Positions 20,340 through 28,604 of a stretch of DNA of 64,000 nt are shown here, piece after piece (within the stretch, counting starts at the first letter, position 1; every line of letters starts with the position of its first letter). A model generated the notes under the pieces. That model worked only from the letters and a program-made list of their open reading frames with translations. It made no database searches and had not been told where the DNA came from. This DNA comes from an uncultured Ectothiorhodospiraceae bacterium (lineage in GTDB: Bacteria > Pseudomonadota > Gammaproteobacteria > CAMYNG01), in NCBI GenBank assembly GCA_947259765.1, contig CAMYNG010000007.1, forward strand, positions 82,258 to 146,257. Reading direction: 5' to 3'. A program made the position numbers and the translations under genes.

Positions 20340-21410
20340 TTATTCGGTAGGTGCGGGCAGTTCGTCCGTTTTCGCGTCAGAAGCAGAACCAAGCAGTATT
20401 GCAATCTTCGCGGTGTCCTCGTGTGCTTCCAGTGCGACCTTTATTACCATGGTCAGTGGAACCGATAAGAGCATGCCCACCGGGCCGAGAACCCAACCCC
20501 AGAAAATCATCGAGATAAACACAACCAGCGTAGAGAGGCCGAGGCCACGCCCCATGACTTGTGGCTCAATGATATTGCCGATAAGGATGTTAACGAAAAG
20601 GTAGCCTCCTCCGGTTAGCAGTGCCAGTTGCGCTCCACCCTGCACAAGTGCAAGCAGCACTGCTGGAATTGCAGCAATGATCGAGCCAATATTTGGAATG
20701 AAATTAAGTAGAAAGGCCAACAGACCCCAGAGCAGTGGGTAATCCACACCGATAATCTTTAACCACAGTGCTACCGCTGTACCTGTAGCCAGACTCAGGA
20801 TAGTTTTGAGGGAAAAGTACCGATTCATGTCCTCTAGGAATTTATGAAATGTATTGATCGATTGATCGGGGTTTGTTGCAATCCGCTCAATTTTCACCGG
20901 CAAGCCTGTTGCTTCTAATAAAATAAAAACCACGGTCATAAGAATGAGAAAGGCATTGGTAAAGATGCTGCTAAGGCTGGAAAACAATTGGCCTACAAAT
21001 TTCATGGCGGCGCCGGGATTGAGAATATCTTCACTCAACGACTGGGGAAGGGTAATGCCATGTTCATGAAACCAGTTTATAAACTGTTCCATTTGCAAGC
21101 TGAGGCGTTGTGTAGTGGCGGGTATCGAAACGGAAAAATCATTGATGGACTTTCCCACCAAGGTGGTCAAAATAGTGATGGCCGCCATGATTACCGAAAG
21201 TACAATAAGCATTGCCAACCATTTAGGAACACCGCGACCCTGCAAAAAAAATAATGGTGGTGAGGCAATAATCGCAATAAAAATTGCAAGAAAAAATGGC
21301 ACCAGTAAAGGGGAGGCAGCGCGCATGCCAGCGACAACGATTATAAATGCCGCCAGGGTGACTAAAAATACCGCCCCTGTATTAAGCCTTGATCCTGAAT
21401 CGTCTGTCAT
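20340..21410 (-). CDS. AI-2E family transporter (PerM/TqsA-like membrane protein)
   Basis: 356-residue inner-membrane protein with about eight hydrophobic segments, starting FLVTLAAFIIVVAGMRAASP and including PFFLAIFIAIIASPPLFFL. The family signature is in the second half (PLLWGLLAFLLNFIPNIGSI, then IIEPQVMGRGLGLSTLVVFI). Members include TqsA, an exporter of autoinducer-2, and Na+/H+ antiporter-like proteins, so the substrate cannot be assigned. It converges with ppx and is followed on the same strand by the acyltransferase gene 39 bases upstream. Confidence 0.88.
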   Translation of the reverse strand: MTDDSGSRLNTGAVFLVTLAAFIIVVAGMRAASPLLVPFFLAIFIAIIASPPLFFLQGRGVPKWLAMLIVLSVIMAAITILTTLVGKSINDFSVSIPATTQRLSLQMEQFINWFHEHGITLPQSLSEDILNPGAAMKFVGQLFSSLSSIFTNAFLILMTVVFILLEATGLPVKIERIATNPDQSINTFHKFLEDMNRYFSLKTILSLATGTAVALWLKIIGVDYPLLWGLLAFLLNFIPNIGSIIAAIPAVLLALVQGGAQLALLTGGGYLFVNILIGNIIEPQVMGRGLGLSTLVVFISMIFWGWVLGPVGMLLSVPLTMVIKVALEAHEDTAKIAILLGSASDAKTDELPAPTE

Positions 21411-21449
21411 TTCGTGTCCTTTTTTTAAGGCATTGCCAGATCTTCGGCG

Positions 21450-22142
21450 CTAATCAGGGCGCATCAGGGCATCATTCGCTTGCCGTCCAAGCAGATTTAA
21501 TTCATCTTCCATCTGTTGGCGTGTTTCTTCCAGTTCCTCCGGGCTCTGACCCCTTGGGATCAGGCAAGGCCTGCCAATAGCAATGGCGATCCGGCTGAAG
21601 GGTTTAGGGATCACAAATTGGTCCCAGGAGCTCAGTCGCCATGCACGCTCGGCCGCATAGGAAAAAGGCACCAGCGGGGCGCGAGTAAATTGAGACAACA
21701 ATACATCACCAAGTTTGAATTTGTGCAGCGGCCCTTGTGGGCCATCCGAGGTTGTAACCGGGGAAACGCCTTGTTTGACGATAATTTCATACATATCGCG
21801 CATGGCCTGCGCGCCGGCGCGCGTGGTTGAACCGCGAATCACTGTTGCACCCCAACTGCGTATAATTCGCGCCGGTATTTCGCCGTCACGCGAAGGGCTG
21901 ACAAGAAAACCGATCTTACGCCCCTTGCGCAGCAATTTTCGCATGTACCAGGCACCGAAGACGTGGTTCTGGTGCCAGTAACAAGGTAAAAAGGTTCTCT
22001 CCCCGGAAAGAATGTCACTAAGGTTTTCCTCTCCCAGAATGCGCTGGACCCGGCAGGTGGACCAGACCAACATAAGCATGGCTTTTACGATTGGTGTGAG
22101 GAGAACGATTTTTGTTTTTTGTTTCAGGGTGAGTTGTGCCAT
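21450..22142 (-). CDS. DUF374-type lysophospholipid acyltransferase-like protein
   Basis: 230 residues with one N-terminal hydrophobic segment (IVLLTPIVKAMLMLVWS), which would anchor it in the inner membrane. The LPLAT/DUF374 features are CYWHQNHVFGAW (the H-containing catalytic box), RGSTTRAGAQAMRDM and SPVTTSDGPQGPLHKFKLG. The family includes lipid A and Kdo-linked acyltransferase relatives; the precise acyl acceptor is unknown. It sits next to a phosphopantetheinyl transferase, a P450 and an acyl-AMP ligase, so a part in a shared lipid modification is possible, but this is inference from position only. Confidence 0.8.
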   Translation of the reverse strand: MAQLTLKQKTKIVLLTPIVKAMLMLVWSTCRVQRILGEENLSDILSGERTFLPCYWHQNHVFGAWYMRKLLRKGRKIGFLVSPSRDGEIPARIIRSWGATVIRGSTTRAGAQAMRDMYEIIVKQGVSPVTTSDGPQGPLHKFKLGDVLLSQFTRAPLVPFSYAAERAWRLSSWDQFVIPKPFSRIAIAIGRPCLIPRGQSPEELEETRQQMEDELNLLGRQANDALMRPD

Positions 22143-22190
22143 GGGGGAGCTTCTTATTATTGATCCGGTTTGATACCGAATGTTCGTTTC

Positions 22191-22850
22191 CTATAGTTTA
22201 GACAGTTCGATTCTTGATTGCTTAATTGATGTGTCGGCGCGTAACGTTGACACGTGCGTAACGTATCCTGCGTGCAGCGAGACTTCGGCCAGATGCCATC
22301 GTCGACCGCGGAAGCTTACGGATTTCCGGGGCGTCGTACTACCGAAATCAATTTCTCGCATGTGCTGTAATCCCGCGGTACCATCGGCCTTAATGACGGC
22401 TTCCTTGCGTGTCCAGAGCGAAAAGAAATCGTCCGGAACCGAGGCTATATGCCGGCGCTCGGAAGCGGTTAAGACGTTTGTGAGTTTTAAGCCATTGAAA
22501 GGTCTGACAAGCTCAGTATCCAGGCCAACCGGGAAATTTAGGCTGGCCGCGCAGGCGACGAGCTGATTAGAGTGGCTGAGACTGAACTCGATCTTGCTGC
22601 GTGCACGGGGTTTGTGGCCGGGTGTGAAATTCAGTGCATCCAGTTGGAAGTTGTCGACGCCGAGATCCAGGCAGGCCTTTTTAAGGAGCTGGTAGCCGAT
22701 AAGCGACCGAAGTCTATCCTCCGGTCGGCGCAGTCTTGCTACTGAGTTTCTCTTTTCGCATGGAAGTTCCGCAAGCCAACGCGCCACATTTGTGCGTTGT
22801 ACGAACGAGTCGAACATGCTGTAGAAGACGATCACCATAGCTGGTAGCAT
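22191..22850 (-). CDS. 4'-Phosphopantetheinyl transferase (Sfp/AcpT superfamily)
   Basis: 219 residues. The superfamily motifs are present: FSLSHSNQLVACA, the Mg-binding Asp in VGLDTELVRPF, and FFSLWTRKEAVIKADG with the W/FxxKEA helix. Such enzymes attach phosphopantetheine from CoA to a serine of carrier proteins. It is divergent from, and directly adjacent to, the P450 and the acyl-AMP ligase-carrier fusion, whose carrier serine is a likely substrate. The start may be the ATG at 22850 or the one at 22838 (MVIVFYS). Confidence 0.87.
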   Translation of the reverse strand: MLPAMVIVFYSMFDSFVQRTNVARWLAELPCEKRNSVARLRRPEDRLRSLIGYQLLKKACLDLGVDNFQLDALNFTPGHKPRARSKIEFSLSHSNQLVACAASLNFPVGLDTELVRPFNGLKLTNVLTASERRHIASVPDDFFSLWTRKEAVIKADGTAGLQHMREIDFGSTTPRKSVSFRGRRWHLAEVSLHAGYVTHVSTLRADTSIKQSRIELSKL

Positions 22851-22897
22851 TGAAACACGGGTTCGCCCCTACATACCATGTCGCAGCGAAATTATCC

Positions 22898-24211
22898 ATG
22901 AAAGTTGCCGAAGCAAAAACCCGGCCTGTCCCATCCGGTCCTGACGAAGCATTCGACCTGAATCCGGACGAGGCGACGTTTCACAAACTGGCCGACTGGG
23001 TTTCGAAATATGGGGACATTTTCTCCGTACCATCGGTAAATCGGCAAAAACCGGTTGTTCTGATCAATCACCCTGACTATATAAAGCATGTCCTGGTCAG
23101 TGGGCATGAAAATTACGTCAAGGGATCAGGCTTCGAGATGGTCAAAATGTTATTGGGAAACGGCATTATTGTTAGTGACGGCCCGTTTTGGCGTCGGCAG
23201 AGACGCATGATTCAGCCGGCGTTTAACAAGCAGGTTATCGCCGGACTTACCGAACAAATGAAACTGGCCAATCGGCGTCTGTTTTCTGTCTGGAGTCAAC
23301 ATGCCGAATCAGGCACCGAAATTAACGTCACCGAAGCCACCAATGAACTCGCACTGGAAATAATTCTACGCGCTATCTTCAGCAACGACTACGAACGTAT
23401 TACCGGCGGTACAAATGCAAACCCATTCGCAATCCTGACTGAAAGTGTCGCACGAGATTTGCAGCTCGCGTTAAAGTTTCGGGCATTGACCAAAATCGTG
23501 CACGAAGCGGTGGCGCATCGGCGTGCTTCCGGCGTGGAGCAGGAGGACTTTCTGTCTATTTTTCTCGCGGCGCGGGATAAAGACACCGGTGAGCCCATGA
23601 CTGACAAGGAGTTGGTTGACGAAATTATGACCTTGATTGTTGCGGGTTCCGAGACCAGCGCTACCACGATGAACTGGGCCTGGTATTCATTAGCCACGAA
23701 TCCAGATGTTGAAACACGTTTCCATGCGGAGATTGACAGTGCAGGTTACACTGATGTTCCGGGCTTTGACGATGCCTTGCAGCTCGTTTACACCCGGCAG
23801 ATTATCGAGGAAACCCTTCGCCTGTATCCGCCGGTCTGGCTGTTTTCACGCAAGGCCGTTGCCGATGACGCTTTGGCGGGTTTCGCCATCGAGGCCGGTA
23901 CCGAAATTCTGATAACCCCGTACTTCCTGCATCGGCACAAGGACTTCTGGCCTGACGCGGAAAATTTTGTTCCTGAGCGTTTCGATCCGGATGCCGTCAA
24001 GCAGCGTCACAAGTTGGCCTTTATTCCGTTTTCGGCCGGGCCACGCCGCTGCATTGGAGATTTTTTTGGCATAGTGGAAGTACAACTTCATCTTGGTTTG
24101 ATGGCCAGACATTTTCGCTTGCGGCTTTCGCCCGGGCAATCGGCGGAGTTGGCTCCGGAAGTTAATCTGCGTTCAAAGTATCCTCTAATGATGCAAATAC
24201 AAAAGCGCTAA
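22898..24211 (+). CDS. Cytochrome P450
   Basis: Soluble bacterial P450, 437 residues from the ATG at 22898 (a TTG at 22850 would add 16). It contains the C-helix WRRQRRMIQPAF, the oxygen-binding I-helix IVAGSETSATTMNW, the ExxR motif EETLRLYPPVW and the haem loop FSAGPRRCIG with the ligand Cys385. It ends 9 bases before the acyl-AMP ligase-carrier fusion, so the two are almost certainly cotranscribed. P450s paired with a carrier protein often oxidise a carrier-bound acyl or aminoacyl substrate; that is inferred here. No redox partner gene is adjacent. Confidence 0.93.
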   Translation: MKVAEAKTRPVPSGPDEAFDLNPDEATFHKLADWVSKYGDIFSVPSVNRQKPVVLINHPDYIKHVLVSGHENYVKGSGFEMVKMLLGNGIIVSDGPFWRRQRRMIQPAFNKQVIAGLTEQMKLANRRLFSVWSQHAESGTEINVTEATNELALEIILRAIFSNDYERITGGTNANPFAILTESVARDLQLALKFRALTKIVHEAVAHRRASGVEQEDFLSIFLAARDKDTGEPMTDKELVDEIMTLIVAGSETSATTMNWAWYSLATNPDVETRFHAEIDSAGYTDVPGFDDALQLVYTRQIIEETLRLYPPVWLFSRKAVADDALAGFAIEAGTEILITPYFLHRHKDFWPDAENFVPERFDPDAVKQRHKLAFIPFSAGPRRCIGDFFGIVEVQLHLGLMARHFRLRLSPGQSAELAPEVNLRSKYPLMMQIQKR

Positions 24212-24220
24212 CGGGTTCCC

Positions 24221-26176
24221 ATGGCCGAATTCAATACCCTGAACGAAATACTGCAAGCGAGACGTTCTTCCGACGGATCGATTTTTTTTATTGAAGGCAA
24301 ACAGGATACTCGCCAACTGGAGTACGCTCAGCTCTATACAAATAGTCTCCGCCTATTGTTTGATTTGCAGGAAACCGGCTTGAGGCCTGGCGATCAGCTA
24401 ACCGTTTTGTTGCGCGACAATCAGCGATTCGTCGAGGTCTATTGGGCCTGCATACTGGGAGGAATCGTACCGGTACCGGTGGCCGTGGGCATCAGCGATG
24501 AACATCGGGCCAAACTGTTGCGAATTTTCAACAAACTTGAACGGCCGCATCTTTTTACCACCCAGGCTGATCTTGATCGACTCGTAGACTATGGCAAACG
24601 TAACGACATGATGGAGTCGGTGAATATCGTTCGGCAAAAGACAGTGATCACCGATCTGCTTGAAGCTCACGAAACACCGGGCGTGTGCCATACGCCAGCG
24701 CCGGGGGATATCGCCTTTATTCAATTCTCTTCCGGTTCTACCAGTGAACCGAAGGGCGTGGTTCTGACGCACGCAAACATCGTAACCAATATTAGCGCTA
24801 TCAACAGGGCAGCGGCGCACAGAGCGGAAGATGTCGCTTTGTCCTGGATGCCATTAACGCATGACATGGGGCTGATTGGCTTTCACCTGGTTATGCTTGC
24901 CGTCGGCTGTGATCAGTACTTGATGCCCACCGATCTGTTCAGTCGTCGGCCGCTACTGTGGATGCAGAAAGCCAGCGAGATCCGGGCAACATTGTCGAGC
25001 TCGCCTAATTTTGGTTATAAACATTATCTCAAGGCACTGGGCGACAAGCCACTGGATGATATTGACCTCTCAAAATTGCGTCTGATCTACAACGGTGCGG
25101 AGCCCATTTCCGTTGATCTCTGTGAAGAGTTTCTGCGTCGCCTGGCACCCACCGGATTACAACCAGAAGCCATGTTTACGGTTTATGGTTTGGCCGAAGC
25201 GACTCTGGCAGTCACCTTTCCATCACTGGATGCGGGTTGTCGAGCGGTGTGCCTGGATCGTCATGCGATGCGGCTGGGCGACGAAGTTGTTCCCGTGGAC
25301 CGGAATCATGTAGATGCGGTGTGTTTTGCGCGCGAAGGTTCACCGGTACAGGATATGGAAGTGAGAATCACCGATGAGTCCGGCAGCTCGCTGGCGCGGG
25401 AACACATCGGACTCATTCACATCCGTGGTGGCAGCGTAACCCGCGGCTACTATTTAGAAGAAGAACTCAACAAACTGTCCCTAAGCGAGGATGGTTGGTT
25501 AAATACCGGTGACCTGGGTTTTCTGACCACCGAAGGTGAGCTTGTGGTCACCGGACGGGCAAAGGACATTTTGTTTGCCCATGGCCAGAACTACTATCCG
25601 CATGATATCGAGGCCGTGGCGTTGCAACTCCCCGAACTCGAGTTGGGCAAGGTCGTGGCAACGGGAATTCGACGTCCTGGATCGGACTCCGATGACCTAC
25701 TGGTGTTTATTTTGTTTCGCGCCGATCTGGAAAGTTTTATTGGCATTGCACGTGACGTGACGCATCACATAACAGAACAAGCGGGTTTGCAGGTTAGTCA
25801 CGTGATCCCCGTAAAGCGGATCCCCAAAACCACCAGCGGTAAAATTCAGCGCGGCAGGTTGGGAGACGCGTTTGTTGAAGGTGAGTTCGACCAGGTGCTC
25901 TCGGAGCTGCAAGGCTTATTGGCAAGCCCGGTTTCCACGGATGACAGCAGTCTCGATCCCATCGAAGGTAAGCTTAAACAGCTATGCGAAGATGTCATCA
26001 AGGATCGGCAAGTCGGCGTCGAGGAAAATTTCTTTGAATTAGGTATAAGCTCACTGACACTGACTGAGATCCATCAAAGTATCGAGCTCGAATATCCCGG
26101 GGTGGTGGATATCACTGATTTGTTTGAGCACCAGACCCTGCGTGAGCTCGCTGAATTTATCCAACAAAAAACTTGA
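24221..26176 (+). CDS. Fatty-acyl-AMP ligase-like adenylating enzyme fused to an acyl/peptidyl carrier domain
   Basis: 651 residues. Residues 1 to about 560 are an ANL adenylating enzyme: P-loop FIQFSSGSTSEPKGVVLTH, SWMPLTHDMGLIGFHL, the YGLAEATLAV aspartyl-type motif, LNTGDLGFL, and the C-terminal Lys in PKTTSGKIQRGRL. The MPLTHDMGLIG pattern and SSSPNFGYKHYLKAL fit the fatty-acyl-AMP ligase group. Residues about 575-651 are a carrier domain with the phosphopantetheine serine at about 611 (ELGISSLTL). It would activate an acid and load it onto its own carrier. Tightly linked to the P450, with the phosphopantetheinyl transferase divergent. No condensation or ketosynthase domain is present. 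Substrate unknown. Confidence 0.9.
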   Translation: MAEFNTLNEILQARRSSDGSIFFIEGKQDTRQLEYAQLYTNSLRLLFDLQETGLRPGDQLTVLLRDNQRFVEVYWACILGGIVPVPVAVGISDEHRAKLLRIFNKLERPHLFTTQADLDRLVDYGKRNDMMESVNIVRQKTVITDLLEAHETPGVCHTPAPGDIAFIQFSSGSTSEPKGVVLTHANIVTNISAINRAAAHRAEDVALSWMPLTHDMGLIGFHLVMLAVGCDQYLMPTDLFSRRPLLWMQKASEIRATLSSSPNFGYKHYLKALGDKPLDDIDLSKLRLIYNGAEPISVDLCEEFLRRLAPTGLQPEAMFTVYGLAEATLAVTFPSLDAGCRAVCLDRHAMRLGDEVVPVDRNHVDAVCFAREGSPVQDMEVRITDESGSSLAREHIGLIHIRGGSVTRGYYLEEELNKLSLSEDGWLNTGDLGFLTTEGELVVTGRAKDILFAHGQNYYPHDIEAVALQLPELELGKVVATGIRRPGSDSDDLLVFILFRADLESFIGIARDVTHHITEQAGLQVSHVIPVKRIPKTTSGKIQRGRLGDAFVEGEFDQVLSELQGLLASPVSTDDSSLDPIEGKLKQLCEDVIKDRQVGVEENFFELGISSLTLTEIHQSIELEYPGVVDITDLFEHQTLRELAEFIQQKT

Positions 26177-26199
26177 GTCAGCTCCTTTAATGGCTGGCG

Positions 26200-26787
26200 C
26201 TATTTGCAAGCGCCAAGCAAGGTCTGAATCGTGGTGAGTGCCTCAGCACTTTGCCATTCCCGTTGACCCAGGGTGCGGCCGCGAATGCGCAATTCAGCAT
26301 CAAGAAAGTAGCTGGTTGGTAAACCAACAATCTCATACTGTTTGCGGGCGTTTCCGTCTGCATCCAGGCCCACAGGCAGGTCGAACCCCAATCGCGTGAC
26401 CACACGTTCAACGGCACGAGGTGAGCCGCGATCAACCGCAATGGTGATTATTTTCAGGGAACCGTTGCAATCGGTTGCAAGTTGTTTAAGCGCGGGTAAT
26501 TCTTTTAGGCAGGGCTTGCAGAAACTCGCCCAGAAGTGCACCAGTACCGGCGTACCCGCTTGCGCTGCCAGGTCAAGCGAGTCACCGTTGAGTTGGGGCA
26601 AAGAAAACAGGGGCGACGGCACCGACTGTCTGGGGACTTCTAGCCACGTCGGAGCAATTGGTTCCGCGGAAGCTACGCGGATGCTAAACAATACTACGGC
26701 GATACAGTATAAAAAGCCGTACAACCCCCGAAGCAGGTTCGGGGGTTGACGGAATCCCGTTAGCAAGAGAGGGGTGTCAACGGGCAT
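26200..26787 (-). CDS. TlpA/ResA-like thiol-disulfide oxidoreductase
   Basis: 195 residues from the ATG at 26787. A hydrophobic segment (LYGFLYCIAVVLFSIRVASA, about 21-40) is a signal or anchor, so the protein acts in the periplasm. The thioredoxin-like domain has HFWASFCKPCLKELPAL with the CxxC pair and the cis-proline loop VGLPTSYFL. It would reduce disulfides in, for example, cytochrome or copper-site maturation. The start overlaps the end of the cytochrome gene by 11 bases, showing an operon. In-frame sequence upstream of 26787 is cytochrome-gene antisense of frame and not part of the protein. Confidence 0.88.
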   Translation of the reverse strand: MPVDTPLLLTGFRQPPNLLRGLYGFLYCIAVVLFSIRVASAEPIAPTWLEVPRQSVPSPLFSLPQLNGDSLDLAAQAGTPVLVHFWASFCKPCLKELPALKQLATDCNGSLKIITIAVDRGSPRAVERVVTRLGFDLPVGLDADGNARKQYEIVGLPTSYFLDAELRIRGRTLGQREWQSAEALTTIQTLLGACK

Positions 26788-27043
26788 TTCGTTGCAGGTA
26801 CGCAAGAATTTCATCACGTTCCTGCTCTGACATTGGCGCATAGGCGCGTTCTTGCATGCGTAGTTCCATGAGCGAAAGAACGTGCGGCCATTGACTCGCA
26901 CTATGGCGAGCCGGGTGCGGTAGCGCGTGACAGCCGCCGCAGCGGGTGACAAAGGCCTGCGCGCCGACTGATTCGGGTTCGGGGACTGGCGTCGCGCACG
27001 CCGCGAGCACACTTGTCAGAGTTGCGGGGATGAGTCGCTTCAC
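26777..27043 (-). CDS. Small lipoprotein c-type cytochrome
   Basis: 88 residues. The N-terminus MKRLIPATLTSVLAACATP ends in a lipobox (LAAC), so it should be a lipoprotein on the periplasmic side. One haem site CGGCH lies at about residues 35-39, and a methionine such as in SLMELRM or YAPMSEQER could be the sixth ligand; the C-terminal EILAYLQRNAR helix is typical of small cytochromes c. Operon with the TlpA-like gene, behind the Cys/Met-rich outer-membrane protein gene. It probably carries electrons or serves as a redox sensor, partner unknown. Confidence 0.87.
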   Translation of the reverse strand: MKRLIPATLTSVLAACATPVPEPESVGAQAFVTRCGGCHALPHPARHSASQWPHVLSLMELRMQERAYAPMSEQERDEILAYLQRNAR

Positions 27044-27145
27044 GTTGTGGGTCCAATTACGTCAGTAAATAACAACCGTTTTTTAGTCACAGCCCCAAAA
27101 AACATTTTGAACATCAGTTCATTTCCCGAGCCATTGAATCATCGA

Positions 27146-27255
27146 GCAGTTTTCAGGCCGGCACCCGCCAAGGTCGTGGGCCGCAGGGATGCGGCCCTCG
27201 AGCCTACATGGACGTATTTACGGCGTGCCTTGGCGGGTGCCGGCCTGAAAACTGC
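27146..27255. repeat. 110-base element with perfect 27-base inverted ends and inner hairpin
   Basis: CAGTTTTCAGGCCGGCACCC... at 27147-27173 is exactly complementary to 27228-27254. Between them, GGGCCGCA / TGCGGCCC (27178-27197) forms a second hairpin followed by CTCGAGCCTACATGGACGTA. No coding. It has the form of a miniature inverted-repeat element or a large structured intergenic repeat. Confidence 0.8.
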
Positions 27256-27313
27256 CCCTCCTACGAACCTGCATTTAATTCCAAATTTCATCTGGATAGC
27301 CATTTAAAAAAAC

Positions 27314-28483
27314 CTAGAAACCAAGTTTGCTGTCTCCGCTCTTTCGTTTTCCGGTATAACGAACACTATTTGACGTGGGCAGTTCATAAAACCAGGTCAG
27401 CATGACGCGATAGTCAGTTTCCAGTTGTAATCCATTTAGATCGCGATACAACGGTAGGGAAAACTGAAAATCAAGGACATGGAACTGGGCCGGTTGCCAT
27501 TGCACTCCCAAGGTCGTGAACAATTGGGTTCCGCCGTAATTTTCGGGGTCCCAAAGCGGAGTGGCAAAGGGTGAATTAGGGTTACCAGGGATGACATGTC
27601 CGGAATCGCCGCTGGTGGACTCATCCATTTCACCGGAAATCGAGTCCTGGTAGAAGGCATTCAGTTGTGCCTGCACCAGCCAACTGGCGGAGAATTGGAA
27701 CATGCCATAGGTATCAAGTCGAAAATTGTTTCCGAGGCGGTAATCGCGTTTGTTGTCGTAGAGCCGTGCGGTATACATCGCGTTTACACCCCACCAAAAT
27801 GGTGAACTCGAACCCTGATAAAGGATGCCCAGAGTCGGATCAAACGTGCCTGAGCCGAGCTGCATGCTATAGGGCTGCAACTCATCTTGGCGGATCGGAA
27901 CAGGATGCGTCGTGTTACGTTCGTCTATAGATCCGGTGGGCAGGCTCAGGCCGAAAAACAACGAGGCCTGGCTTGCGGGGATCAAGGGGTCGTCGGCGAA
28001 AAGGCGGTATTTGGCCATCAGCATGGTGTCGCCGAGGCCCGAAGATTCCATGGTAAAACCCTCTTGGCCGGTCATGGCCTGCATCATGTCATTGAATTGC
28101 ATTTGCATGCGGTTGTCTTTGTACATGAACATCATGCCGGCAAAGAATTTGTCTGAGAACGAATAGCCAAACGACACGTTAAGCATGGACATGTCCATTT
28201 CCGTCGGTGCGGCCATGAATTTACCCATGGAGGGCATGCCAAGCACGCTGTCTATGGAGACCGGATCGGTGCCGGATCGAAGGCCCTCCATGTGCATAAA
28301 ACTGGGGCTGACCTTGAAGCGAAACTCATAGGTTTCCGGGATCCCGCCCCCCGGGATGTTCATGGGCATGTTGCCGCCGCATTTTCCACAGCACAGGCCG
28401 ACAAAGGCCAGTGCCGGTTGCGTACCCGTCAGACTCATTAAAACGGAAATTAGCAGCGCATATTTTGTTCTTTTCTGGATCAT
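27314..28483 (-). CDS. Cys/Met-rich outer-membrane beta-barrel protein (transporter-like)
   Basis: 389 residues with a signal peptide (LLISVLMSLTGTQPALA). The mature start FVGLCCGKCGGNMPMN is strikingly rich in Cys and Met, and Met clusters follow (MPSMGKFMAAPTEMDMSML, FFAGMMFMYKDNRMQMQF), which suggests soft-metal binding such as Cu(I). The rest has alternating hydrophobic and aromatic beta-strand patterns (SLFFGLSLPTGSID, LQPYSMQLGSGTFDPTLGIL) like the MetA-pathway phenol-degradation/outer-membrane 'transporter' family. It is upstream of the cytochrome and TlpA-like genes on the same strand and divergent from a RegB-type kinase. Function not known; copper handling is inference. Confidence 0.75.
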   Translation of the reverse strand: MIQKRTKYALLISVLMSLTGTQPALAFVGLCCGKCGGNMPMNIPGGGIPETYEFRFKVSPSFMHMEGLRSGTDPVSIDSVLGMPSMGKFMAAPTEMDMSMLNVSFGYSFSDKFFAGMMFMYKDNRMQMQFNDMMQAMTGQEGFTMESSGLGDTMLMAKYRLFADDPLIPASQASLFFGLSLPTGSIDERNTTHPVPIRQDELQPYSMQLGSGTFDPTLGILYQGSSSPFWWGVNAMYTARLYDNKRDYRLGNNFRLDTYGMFQFSASWLVQAQLNAFYQDSISGEMDESTSGDSGHVIPGNPNSPFATPLWDPENYGGTQLFTTLGVQWQPAQFHVLDFQFSLPLYRDLNGLQLETDYRVMLTWFYELPTSNSVRYTGKRKSGDSKLGF

Positions 28484-28565
28484 GACTTCACCCCGGTCAA
28501 CTGCCTACATCACGGAGGCACTCACGAACTTTCTCTAAAACAACGGTCTTGCGAAAGAGACATGT

Positions 28566-28586
28566 TGTCGCGCGACAAATTGTCGC
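28566..28586. promoter_or_regulatory. Palindromic box between the outer-membrane protein gene and the RegB-type kinase gene
   Basis: Two nested palindromes, TGTCGCGCGACA (28566-28577) and GCGACAAATTGTCGC (28572-28586). The GCGAC...GTCGC pattern resembles the binding sites of RegA/PrrA-type regulators. It lies about 20 bases before the kinase start and about 80 bases before the divergent gene, so it could regulate both. Confidence 0.6.
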
Positions 28587-28604
28587 AGGCTGATCGGAGC
28601 AGGA

